Origin: a virus
Length of the DNA: 27,564 nucleotides
Strand: one strand, 5' to 3'
IMG/VR virus record: IMGVR_UViG_3300035070_002178
Coordinates: 1-27,564 of that record
The position numbers were made by a program, and so were the translations under genes. Below are positions 9,215 to 14,475 of the stretch, piece by piece (the stretch's first letter is position 1; each line of letters opens with the position of its first letter). The notes beneath the pieces were generated by a model that saw nothing but the letters and a program-made list of their open reading frames with translations, had not been told where the DNA came from and made no database searches.

Positions 9215-9531
9215 TGCCAGTACCACCTAAATCAGCACAAAACATAGCCAAAAAGGCACTGGAAATTCGCAAAGAATTACCAAAAAGCAAAAGAGCAGGA
9301 ACACCTGTAGGTGTAGCACGAGCAGGGCAACTTGCAAATGCAGACAACCTATCACTAGACACATTAAAAAGAATAAAAAGTTTCATAGCAAGACATGAAC
9401 CTAACTATAGACGAGCAGTAGCACAAGGCAAAAGCATGGCAGATGGCGGAGTTATACTAGCAATGGCGTTGTGGGGATATCCTGGAATTAAAAGTTGGGT
9501 AGATGAACAAATTAACAAATTATCAAAATAA
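9214..9531 (+). CDS. Small protein with 'LxxxTLKRIKSFIARHE ... ALWGYPGIKSW' domain
   Basis: I place the start at the ATG at 9214, overlapping the preceding stop, because AGGAGG lies about ten bases upstream; this gives 105 residues. The core reads GVARAGQLANADNLSLDTLKR, then SFIARHEPNYRRA, then GGVILAMALWGYPGIKSW. That order ('R...LAN...LSxxTxxRxxSFxARHE...ALWGxxxGxxW') is familiar from many short phage and plasmid proteins of unknown function, sometimes fused to head or protease domains. Basic and soluble, with no catalytic residues I can identify. The neighbourhood is small tail-distal genes, so no function is assigned. Confidence 0.65.
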   Translation: MPVPPKSAQNIAKKALEIRKELPKSKRAGTPVGVARAGQLANADNLSLDTLKRIKSFIARHEPNYRRAVAQGKSMADGGVILAMALWGYPGIKSWVDEQINKLSK

Positions 9532-9838
9532 ATTAATCAAACAAGCAAGTAATATCTTAGACACTTTGACAGTGAAGAACCATCTTGTATACCAGGTTAG
9601 GACGCACATAGACCGTCTGTGTGCAACGGGAGAAGGCAAAGAGGTACTAGAGCACTTTGTTCATACATATACCACTAAAAAGCCTAAATATCTGCGTGAC
9701 AGGTACTTGAAAAAATTGTATTATTACGAAAATAAGATAATTGATGCAAACATGATCAATTACGAATATTACAGCAGATGTAATAGGCACAAAGAATGGA
9801 ACAAAGTTCTAACTGTGCGATTCAATGACAAAAAGTAA
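9503..9838 (+). CDS. Unknown basic helical protein, 111 residues
   Basis: The ATG at 9503 overlaps the end of the preceding gene by 29 bases and has no clear Shine-Dalgarno, so coupling is likely. The product is Lys-, Tyr- and Asn-rich and probably all helical, with repeated aromatic patches (YLRDRYLKKLYYYENK near residue 75). No membrane segment, Cys cluster or known motif is visible. It is the last gene of the rightward tail-side transcript and ends directly against the stop codon of a leftward gene. Confidence 0.55.
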   Translation: MNKLTNYQNKLIKQASNILDTLTVKNHLVYQVRTHIDRLCATGEGKEVLEHFVHTYTTKKPKYLRDRYLKKLYYYENKIIDANMINYEYYSRCNRHKEWNKVLTVRFNDKK

Positions 9839-10255
9839 CTAAATTTCTACAAATTCAATATCAGGTGCATATATGGTTTCTGGCCATTTGTTTGCAACCA
9901 AAACACCGTTGATTTTGTCAAAAGCACCTAATAAATTTTCAATGTTTTTGATTTGATATATAGTAAAGTCTTTGTCTTTGGTCTTCTTGTGTTGTTTCAG
10001 CATACCGCATAAGATAGCATTTATACCTAAGTATTGTGCTTTTTTGTTGTATTGCCCTTTGCCAAAACACTTGAATTGCTTGGTTACAAAGGTATCTATT
10101 TCAGTGAATTCGTGTTGTGCTTCACCTATAACATATAGTGCATCTTGCAGTAAGTTAATCAACAACTGTTTGTCACCTCTGCTCATCTTACAGAATATGG
10201 TATTTATTTCAGCATTTCTTGTGCCTGATAGTTTAGAATATTTTATTTGATACAT
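9839..10255 (-). CDS. Unknown protein, lone leftward gene, 138 residues
   Basis: The protein begins MYQIKYSKLSGTRNAEINTIF and is mixed alpha/beta with no recognised motif. It is read from AAAAGGA just before its ATG, behind a minus-strand GATAAATA box 30 bases upstream. The stop codon abuts the stop of the rightward neighbour with no gap, so the two transcripts converge with no terminator between them. An orphan gene with its own promoter-like box is often a regulator or moron-like accessory gene; that is a guess. Confidence 0.6.
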   Translation of the reverse strand: MYQIKYSKLSGTRNAEINTIFCKMSRGDKQLLINLLQDALYVIGEAQHEFTEIDTFVTKQFKCFGKGQYNKKAQYLGINAILCGMLKQHKKTKDKDFTIYQIKNIENLLGAFDKINGVLVANKWPETIYAPDIEFVEI

Positions 10256-10284
10256 GTTTTTTCCTTTTAAATGTCGTACTATAG

Positions 10285-10292
10285 TATTTATC
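10285..10292 (-). promoter_or_regulatory. Late-promoter-like GATAAATA box (leftward)
   Basis: The plus strand reads TATTTATC, giving GATAAATA on the minus strand, 30 bases before the ATG of the 138-residue gene. Just upstream on the minus strand is an inverted repeat, CCCAG/CTGGG around six bases (plus 10300-10315 or so). Assigned by similarity to the other boxes in the window. Confidence 0.45.
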
Positions 10293-10401
10293 AGAATACC
10301 CCAGTATTACCTGGGATATTTTGATTACTTTACATCTAAAGTAGGCGTTAGGACAAGCCAATACTATTTAATCATGAATGCTCCTAGAAATTTATCTTTT
10401 T

Positions 10402-10409
10402 GATAAATA
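10402..10409 (+). promoter_or_regulatory. GATAAATA box inside an inverted repeat
   Basis: GATAAATA here forms the right arm of ATTTATC (10390-10396) / GATAAAT (10402-10408) around a T5 spacer. No gene starts within the next 700 bases on this strand. A strong terminator lies about 160-200 bases downstream, so the box could drive a short non-coding transcript. Confidence 0.4.
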
Positions 10410-10607
10410 ATTATTGGATAAGGAAACAAGTAGCCTTAATGTTGCCAAACATCAATTACTAATCCTTGTCTACAGTACAACTTGATTCCTTTCAAATGGT
10501 GCTGTTAAAATTAAATTCGTGGATCCGTTCAGGATCGTAATGTTTTAATTTTTCCTAAATATCGTATCAGTCCCCCTTATTACTCATCTTTTAAGGGGGA
10601 TTTTTTT
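10410..10607 (+). ncRNA. Candidate structured late ncRNA, about 190 nt
   Basis: The stretch runs from a GATAAATA box to a strong intrinsic terminator and has no ORF longer than about 14 codons. It contains a nested hairpin: AAAATTAAA (10507-10515) pairs with TTTAATTTT (10544-10552), and inside it GATCC (10522-10526) pairs with GGATC (10532-10536) around GTTCA. Promoter-like box, internal structure and terminator together suggest a small RNA. Alternatives are a 5' leader whose gene is lost or a read-through terminator for the rightward tail transcript. Confidence 0.4.
10571..10607 (+). terminator. Strong intrinsic terminator
   Basis: TCCCCCTTA (10571-10579) pairs with TAAGGGGGA (10592-10600) around a 12-base loop and is followed by seven T (10601-10607). 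This is a textbook rho-independent terminator reading rightward. On the opposite strand no T-run follows the stem. Confidence 0.88.
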
Positions 10608-10644
10608 GGTCAGATGGTAAATAAAAGTGATAAGAAAATTTAGG

Positions 10645-10677
10645 CTAATACAAAACTAATACAAAACTAATACAGAA
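10645..10677 (+). repeat. Three 11-bp direct repeats (iteron-like)
   Basis: CTAATACAAAA occurs at 10645-10655 and 10656-10666, with a third copy, CTAATACAGAA, at 10667-10677. The 11-bp period places the copies on nearly the same face of the helix. Such iterons can be replication-initiator, packaging or repressor sites; the position about 730 bases before the small terminase gene fits any of these. No function is shown. Confidence 0.7.
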
Positions 10678-10687
10678 CCCTAAAAAA

Positions 10688-10902
10688 GCACTGAGATGAC
10701 TTGACCTAAAAGGCGGTGCGGTCGAAGATAGTAACATAGCCTGAACATTGTGTTACTTAGATTGGTTAGAGGGCAGTTTCCGTACACACGGTTTGCAGTT
10801 ATACATAGTCAACCTTCTGCAATAAAACTGGTGTTCAGTAGGCATGGTATAATGTGCAGACTTCAAAAGTAGTGAGCCACAAAAGCATTTTGCTTTTTTT
10901 AT
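10688..10902 (+). ncRNA. Candidate structured RNA with weak terminator
   Basis: No convincing ORF covers this stretch. Many short helices are visible: AGTAACA (10730-10736)/TGTTACT (10751-10757); CCGT-ACAC-ACGG (10780-10791); TCTGCA (10816-10821)/TGCAGA (10855-10860) enclosing ACTG/CAGT (10827-10839); ACTT-CAA-AAGT (10860-10870). The end is AAAAGC/GCTTTT with a T-run. No clear promoter was found at the 5' end. An extended -10 (TGGTATAAT) at 10845-10853 could start a shorter RNA. The density of helices is suggestive but not proof, since short stems are common by chance. Confidence 0.3.
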
Positions 10903-11069
10903 TTGGCAGAAACTACATTTGAGGTCTCATGGTTATAACATCAAGGGGGCCAGAGACGAAGTAAAAGAATAACGAAAAAGATGAAATTAACGAAGTTAAT
11001 GATATCTTTGAAGTTATTAGGTCTTTAGACCTTTATAATACCACTGTAAGGTATAAAGGTTCAAATTAA
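10853..11069 (+). other. Possible frameshifted gene remnant with MerR-like motif
   Basis: Two overlapping open frames lack a start codon. The first (10853-10972) ends FFIWQKLHLRSHGYNIKGAR, then DEVKE and a stop. The second, shifted by +1 (10965-11069), reads NEKDEINEVNDIFEVIRS and continues to YKGSN. 'GYxIKGAR' resembles the end of the DNA-binding domain of MerR-type regulators near alphaproteobacterial ihfA genes. This could be a decayed gene or captured host DNA; it could equally be chance. The first frame also overlaps the weak terminator, which argues against a functional gene. The rest of 10903-11082 also contains palindromes (ATTAAC-GAA-GTTAAT at 10984-10998 or so; AGGTC-TTTA-GACCT near 11019-11032). 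Confidence 0.2.
10881..10900 (+). terminator. Weak intrinsic terminator
   Basis: AAAAGC (10881-10886) pairs with GCTTTT (10892-10897) around ATTTT, and the T-run extends to 10900. The stem has only two G-C pairs, so it would be inefficient alone. Confidence 0.4.
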
Positions 11070-11082
11070 GGACAACTATGAC

Positions 11083-11111
11083 TTGACTATCTGCTAGAGG
11101 TATAGTATAAT
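11083..11111 (+). promoter_or_regulatory. Sigma70-type promoter before the Cys-rich gene
   Basis: TTGACT at 11083-11088 and TATAAT at 11106-11111 are separated by exactly 17 bases. A start about seven bases after the -10 falls on or next to the ATG at 11118, so the mRNA would be leaderless. No ribosome-binding site is visible in between. Confidence 0.75.
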
Positions 11112-11117
11112 AAGCAC

Positions 11118-11345
11118 ATGAAAAAAAGCATAATCAACAAACATGACAACTGTCAACCTCTTATCAATTGGGGTAGAACTAATTCATCAGGACAACCTGC
11201 ATTGTGTTGTAGTAAATGTAGAGATCGCAAAGGCAGATTAGCATGGATTGACTGGATCAGCAAGGATCAATTACCCATATTGCAAGAGATTCCACTAGCA
11301 GAAATCACCACAGAGATGGCAGAAATCATAGATAAACCTCTATAA
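11118..11345 (+). CDS. Cys-rich small protein, possible zinc-binding
   Basis: The 75-residue product carries Cys at positions 12, 30, 31 and 34 (C-x17-CC-x2-C), followed by a basic, Trp-containing segment (RDRKGRLAWIDW). This could fold around one zinc ion, but it is not a classical finger and the family is not recognised. The C-terminal half is acidic and helical. The start codon sits only seven bases after a TATAAT box with no Shine-Dalgarno, implying leaderless expression from host-type polymerase. It precedes the terminase genes but would be expressed earlier than they are. Confidence 0.6.
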   Translation: MKKSIINKHDNCQPLINWGRTNSSGQPALCCSKCRDRKGRLAWIDWISKDQLPILQEIPLAEITTEMAEIIDKPL

Positions 11346-11348
11346 AGA

Positions 11349-11356
11349 GATAAATA
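11349..11356 (+). promoter_or_regulatory. Late-promoter-like GATAAATA box before small terminase
   Basis: GATAAATA begins four bases after the stop of the Cys-rich gene and lies 49 bases before the small terminase ATG. The leader contains a modest hairpin, CAGTG (11370-11374)/CACTG (11384-11388), then ACAGGAG as ribosome-binding site. Confidence 0.55.
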
Positions 11357-11405
11357 CTTTCTACGCACACAGTGGCGATATAACACTGAATTACAGGAGA
11401 CGCAA

Positions 11406-11867
11406 ATGTCTAATGAGTATGAAGATTTCTCAGATAGCAAACCACTAAGTGAACAAACACAAAGTGAAGGTTCAAAAACACAAGAGAAGTACACAAAAAG
11501 ATACCAAGTAAAGAACATCAAATACGGCGAAAAAACAGTTGTAGGTAGAGTTGTGGGTCGTAACAAAACAGTTATACCAGAAGAAGAGTTCTACAAGTTA
11601 GCCGCATTACACAGTAGTTGGAAAGAATTATCAGACTGGTTTAGTGTACCAGTAGGCACATTACGAGACAATTTCGCAGATTTATACGAAAAAGCCACAA
11701 CTGAGACGAAACAGAAGTTAAGACGAGCACAATTAGACCTTGCAATGAAGGGTGATCGTGTTATGCTGATATGGCTAGGTAAGAACATACTGGGTCAAGC
11801 AGAGTCACCTGTAAGCAAAGACAGTAATCAAGTTCTACCATGGACAGAAGATGAAGAAGATAAATAA
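11406..11867 (+). CDS. terS: Terminase small subunit
   Basis: The protein (153 residues) recognises phage DNA and hands it to the large subunit. An acidic, disordered N-terminus (to about residue 40) is followed by a helix-turn-helix region near 62-85 (KLAALHSSWKELSDWFSVPV, then GTLRDNF). The end carries AQLDLAMKGDRVMLIWLGKN and ILGQ, which matches the 'A..GD..M.IWLGKxxLGQ' motif common in small terminase and packaging-initiation proteins. Length is typical. GGAG lies nine bases upstream of the ATG. The last codons overlap another GATAAATA box. The assignment is strengthened by the large subunit immediately downstream. Confidence 0.82.
   Translation: MSNEYEDFSDSKPLSEQTQSEGSKTQEKYTKRYQVKNIKYGEKTVVGRVVGRNKTVIPEEEFYKLAALHSSWKELSDWFSVPVGTLRDNFADLYEKATTETKQKLRRAQLDLAMKGDRVMLIWLGKNILGQAESPVSKDSNQVLPWTEDEEDK
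11859..11866 (+). promoter_or_regulatory. GATAAATA box at the end of terS
   Basis: The octamer overlaps the terS stop codon. It would start a transcript with a roughly 185-base leader to the large terminase. Because Asp-Lys-stop codons can make this sequence by chance, it is less secure than the intergenic boxes. Confidence 0.35.
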
Positions 11868-12056
11868 TAATGCTGGGTTAGGAATAATGTATCTCCAGAG
11901 TTCCGGTTAAACTCATGGTAGTAGCACCTATTATTATTAACAATTTTATCTTAAAGGAGGAAACTGTTATTTGTGTGTTCATGTGTACTACTACCGATTC
12001 ACATAATGTAATTTAGTTATAACACTAATGCCACCTAACTCAGCACTTAATTCGAT
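11868..12056 (+). promoter_or_regulatory. Structured leader of the large terminase gene
   Basis: This 189-base gap contains GAGTT (11898-11902)/AACTC (11910-11914) with flanking CCA/TGG, and a competing long-range helix GGTAGTAG (11917-11924)/CTACTACC (11988-11995). Between its arms lies a perfect AAAGGAGG (11953-11960) with no long gene after it. From TTG at 11971 an 11-codon ORF reads MCVHVYYYRFT, its three Tyr codons lying in the right arm of the helix. The terminase start itself lacks a Shine-Dalgarno. The layout resembles an attenuator or translational switch; this is inference. Confidence 0.35.
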
Positions 12057-12060
12057 ATGA
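12028..12060 (+). CDS. Ten-codon ORF overlapping the terL start
   Basis: The ORF reads MPPNSALNSI and ends in TGA that overlaps the terL ATG as ATGA. It has no ribosome-binding site of its own. It may couple translation into terL, or it may be the original N-terminus of the terminase cut off by a one-base frameshift. It may also be chance. Confidence 0.25.
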   Translation: MPPNSALNSI

Positions 12061-13295
12061 TATTAACAGATCCACAAAAGACCATAAGTCAAGATTCTGC
12101 ACGATTCCGTGTGGTTGTTGCAGGTAGACGATTTGGCAAAACATATCTAGCAATCAATGAACTGGCCAAATTCGCCAGATATCCCAATAGACGAGTGTTG
12201 TACATAGCAACCACATATCGTCAAGCAAAGAATGTTATACTCAATGATCTCATACAATTCCTAGCAGAAAAGAACTGGATAAAGAAGATTAATCATTCAG
12301 ATCTAGAGATTACTTTGGTTAATAATAGTGTTATAGCATTACGCAGTAGTGATAATAGAGAAGCATTGCGTGGTACTAAATGGAACTTCATAGTGTTTGA
12401 TGAGTTTGCTTCAATGGATCCAGAAACATATTATAGTGTGTTAAGACCCACATTATCCGACACTGGTGGACATGCACTCTTTATAGGCACACCATATGGT
12501 AGGAATCACTTCTGGGAGATATACAACAATGCAGGTGCACTAGATGATTGGAGCAGTCACACATACACTACACTTAATGGTGGGCAAGTACCTCCAGAAG
12601 AAATAGAAGCCGCCAAAAGAGACTTAGACGAAAGAACATTTAATCAAGAGTACAATGCCACATTTGAAGATGCTAGAGGTATTATTGCTTATGCATTCGA
12701 CAAAGAGAACATAAAGTCTGCACCAGAACTCAGCCAGAGTAATGCACTACACATAGGAATGGACTTCAACACAGACAATTTTTCTGCATGTATAATGTTA
12801 CAGAATAGAGATCATTTGCATGTTATAGATGAAATCATGCTGATGGGTGCAAGTACCAATGACATGTGCAAAGAAATACAGAGTAGATATGGACTAGGTC
12901 GCCAGATATTTGTTTATCCAGATGCAAGTGGTAATCAACGCAAGACCAGTGCAGGAGGCTTAACAGATCACCTTATACTACACAATGCCGGCTTTAAAGT
13001 ACGCACACCAAAGACTAATCCACCTGTTAAGGATGCTATTGCGGCAGTGAACAGTAGATTACGCAGTACAACAGGCGAAATAAAACTACACATAGACCCT
13101 AAATGCAGACACACTCTAGACAGCATGAACAAGTTCAGTTACAAAGAAGGCAGTCGTGTGCCAGATAAGAGTAGTGGATATGATCACATGTTTGATGCAC
13201 TTAAATATTGTGTGTGGCAACTGTTCCCACTACAACAACAAAGATTTGATGTCAAATTGCCTACAAGAAGGCAGTCAGGCTTTATGCCGAGATAA
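12057..13295 (+). CDS. terL: Terminase large subunit (packaging ATPase-nuclease)
   Basis: This motor protein (412 residues) pumps DNA into proheads and cuts it. Walker A is VVVAGRRFGKTYLA (residues 19-32, Lys28). Walker B is FIVFDEF (111-117) with catalytic Glu116. A coupling motif FIGTP follows at about 142. The RNase H-like nuclease shows acidic residues at Asp236 (GMDFN), Asp289 (YPDAS) and Asp377/Asp380 (GYDHMFDALKY). All core elements are intact and length is normal though on the short side. An upstream in-frame stop (TAA at 12048-12050) forces the start at this ATG, which has no Shine-Dalgarno. Confidence 0.95.
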   Translation: MILTDPQKTISQDSARFRVVVAGRRFGKTYLAINELAKFARYPNRRVLYIATTYRQAKNVILNDLIQFLAEKNWIKKINHSDLEITLVNNSVIALRSSDNREALRGTKWNFIVFDEFASMDPETYYSVLRPTLSDTGGHALFIGTPYGRNHFWEIYNNAGALDDWSSHTYTTLNGGQVPPEEIEAAKRDLDERTFNQEYNATFEDARGIIAYAFDKENIKSAPELSQSNALHIGMDFNTDNFSACIMLQNRDHLHVIDEIMLMGASTNDMCKEIQSRYGLGRQIFVYPDASGNQRKTSAGGLTDHLILHNAGFKVRTPKTNPPVKDAIAAVNSRLRSTTGEIKLHIDPKCRHTLDSMNKFSYKEGSRVPDKSSGYDHMFDALKYCVWQLFPLQQQRFDVKLPTRRQSGFMPR

Positions 13296-13298
13296 ATA
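13291..13298 (+). promoter_or_regulatory. GATAAATA box at the end of terL
   Basis: The octamer overlaps the terL stop and ends seven bases before the next ATG. If used as a T4-type late promoter, the transcript would start at or next to that ATG and be leaderless, which fits the absence of a ribosome-binding site there. Confidence 0.4.
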
Positions 13299-13305
13299 AT
13301 AGCAT

Positions 13306-13524
13306 ATGGCATTTACAGGAAAAACCCCAGAAAAAGGCTCAGCACAATGGAAGAAGAATGAAAAGATCATTGCCAAGAATCCATTCTTAAGAGGTGAACG
13401 AGACAAAAGTGAAGGCTTCAAACCCACTAGTGGTATTGTGAGTGCAGACAACAGTCAAGAATACAAAGATGGTTGGGATAGAATATGGGGCAACAAAAAC
13501 AAAGACAAAGATGAATCAAAATAA
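13306..13524 (+). CDS. Unknown hydrophilic protein, 72 residues
   Basis: The product starts MAFTGKTPEKGSAQWKKNEK and is rich in Lys, Asn, Asp and Gly, probably largely disordered. It contains PFLRGERDKSEGFKPTSG near the middle and a charged tail. There is no Shine-Dalgarno; a GATAAATA box lies seven bases upstream. The end overlaps the next gene by 14 bases. No family recognised. Genes in this spot after terL are usually minor head or packaging accessories, but nothing here proves that. Confidence 0.55.
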   Translation: MAFTGKTPEKGSAQWKKNEKIIAKNPFLRGERDKSEGFKPTSGIVSADNSQEYKDGWDRIWGNKNKDKDESK

Positions 13525-13750
13525 ATTAGCAAAGAAAAGACACAACAAAAAACTTAAAAGAAAACACAAGAAGTATACAGGACCAAAGTATTCTAATCTA
13601 GAACAGTTGCTTATGTGGGCAACATTTATGGATAGAGCAGGCATACAGTTGCTTGGAGAACCAGAAGACAGTATCGAATTGCCACAAAGAGGCTTAACCA
13701 CAGTAGTACATAGAGATGGAACACAAAGCACCACAAGTTTCAGCCAATAA
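13511..13750 (+). CDS. Unknown protein with basic N-terminus, 79 residues
   Basis: I choose the ATG at 13511 rather than an earlier one because it gives a compact overlap with the preceding gene and starts directly with a strongly basic stretch (LAKKRHNKKLKRKHKKY). The second half (SNLEQLLMWATFMDRAGIQL) is a predicted helix, followed by a short acidic and Thr/Ser-rich tail. Nucleic-acid binding is plausible from charge alone. No Shine-Dalgarno stands out, so coupling to the upstream gene is likely. Confidence 0.5.
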   Translation: MNQNKLAKKRHNKKLKRKHKKYTGPKYSNLEQLLMWATFMDRAGIQLLGEPEDSIELPQRGLTTVVHRDGTQSTTSFSQ

Positions 13751-13928
13751 AGTACTCCAGTGTGTGTACAGGATAACCTATAGGTGTGCTAGGCCTAATA
13801 TGGACAACACATTTACCAAGGACTTCCAGTACACTGGCACAGAGCCAGACATACTGTTAGCAGTAAAAAGAGAATTAGGTCATTACGGTGGCCTAAAAGC
13901 AGAAAGAATCAAAGAGGAGAAGATATGA
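13716..13928 (+). CDS. Unknown basic protein, 70 residues
   Basis: It overlaps the end of the preceding gene by 35 bases and the start of the next by four (ATGA). The sequence begins MEHKAPQVSANKVLQCVYRI and contains TGTEPDILLAVKRELGHYGG near residues 40-60, likely helical. AGAG just upstream of the ATG is a weak ribosome-binding site. No motif or family is recognised. The compact overlaps support it as a real member of this small-gene string. Confidence 0.5.
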   Translation: MEHKAPQVSANKVLQCVYRITYRCARPNMDNTFTKDFQYTGTEPDILLAVKRELGHYGGLKAERIKEEKI

Positions 13929-14101
13929 AGATTACACCAGAAAAACCAAATATGTTACCATTTAACACATTCTCATTAACAGGCATCAGCATGTTATGGG
14001 GTCATATGTTAGAAATGATACACCCATGGTTTATACCATTAACTGTATTGTGTATATTGATTGGGTATGGCAGTGAAATTAATTCTAGAAAGGTACTTTA
14101 G
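13925..14101 (+). CDS. Small membrane protein, 58 residues
   Basis: AGAGGAG precedes the ATG, which overlaps the previous stop as ATGA. The product has one clear hydrophobic segment at about residues 31-48 (MIHPWFIPLTVLCILIGYG) and a moderately hydrophobic stretch around 12-26. A one- or two-span inner-membrane protein, conceivably a holin, is possible, but position after terL is not diagnostic. The last 17 bases overlap a convergent minus-strand gene, with no terminator in between. Confidence 0.55.
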   Translation: MKITPEKPNMLPFNTFSLTGISMLWGHMLEMIHPWFIPLTVLCILIGYGSEINSRKVL

Positions 14102-14327
14102 GATTATGTCTAAACTGTACATGTAGGCCCACTGGCTTTACATTACGCCACTTAAACATAGCATTAAACCACAACAGCAATTCAGGATCTAGTTGTATAC
14201 TTTGACTCACTATTGTGGCTAACTTGGCCTGCTTCTTATCTGTGGGATCAGCCAAATAATTTTCAACTATCTGAACAAAATGTCTCTTAAACTCTATGTT
14301 AAGATCAGGAGAATCCTTATGTTTCAT
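14085..14327 (-). CDS. Unknown protein, 80 residues, end of leftward operon
   Basis: The product starts MKHKDSPDLNIEFKRHFVQIV and is mostly helical, with a Trp/Phe-rich centre (LLLWFNAMFKWRN). No family recognised. Its ATG overlaps the end of the 52-residue gene by 11 bases, and AAGATG-type purines precede it. It is the last gene of the glycosylation operon and its 3' end overlaps the convergent membrane gene by 17 bases. Confidence 0.55.
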   Translation of the reverse strand: MKHKDSPDLNIEFKRHFVQIVENYLADPTDKKQAKLATIVSQSIQLDPELLLWFNAMFKWRNVKPVGLHVQFRHNPKVPF

Positions 14328-14475
14328 CTTTGGGTTTGATTGTGTTACGCAGTTTAGAGTGTGTGCTACGCACAGGTAATGTGGCTTCTAAGAACTTTTC
14401 ATAACCTTTAGTTAGAGGCTTAGGCACCACATTGTTGTTTATAATTGCATACTTCCTAGGCTTTTTTGTTCTCAT
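14317..14475 (-). CDS. Small basic protein, 52 residues
   Basis: The gene fills the gap after the epimerase and was identified by hand: AAGGA lies before the ATG, which starts within the last codons of the epimerase frame. The product reads MRTKKPRKYAIINNNVVPKP and ends in KLRNTIKPKDET. It is strongly basic at both ends, without Cys or membrane segment. Overlaps of 20 bases upstream and 11 bases downstream fit a coupled operon. Function unknown. Confidence 0.55.
   Translation of the reverse strand: MRTKKPRKYAIINNNVVPKPLTKGYEKFLEATLPVRSTHSKLRNTIKPKDET

Noticed and set aside
10201-10208. AATAAATA on the minus strand
   Set aside because: Inside the 138-residue gene with no start codon placed suitably downstream.
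9972-10250. 92-residue plus-strand ORF
   Set aside because: Antisense shadow of the 138-residue minus gene; no ribosome-binding site.
10701-10728. TTGACC as -35 of a promoter for the structured RNA
   Set aside because: At 17 bases the -10 would be GAAGAT, too far from TATAAT.
10845-10853. Extended -10 TGGTATAAT as a gene promoter
   Set aside because: No acceptable -35 and no gene follows before the weak terminator; kept only as a remark on the candidate RNA.
10688-11075. Group I intron or tmRNA in the gene-free region
   Set aside because: No P7-type core, no T-arm, no CCA end and no tag-peptide frame with a resume codon could be recognised.
11898-11914. tRNA-like arm with 5-bp stem and 7-base loop
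   Set aside because: Loop CCGGTTA lacks the T33 of an anticodon loop and the TTCRA of a T loop on either strand; no acceptor or D arm found.
13442-13510. N-terminal extension of the 79-residue gene
   Set aside because: It would lie entirely within the preceding gene and encodes a low-complexity Thr/Lys stretch; the ATG at 13511 gives a normal short overlap.
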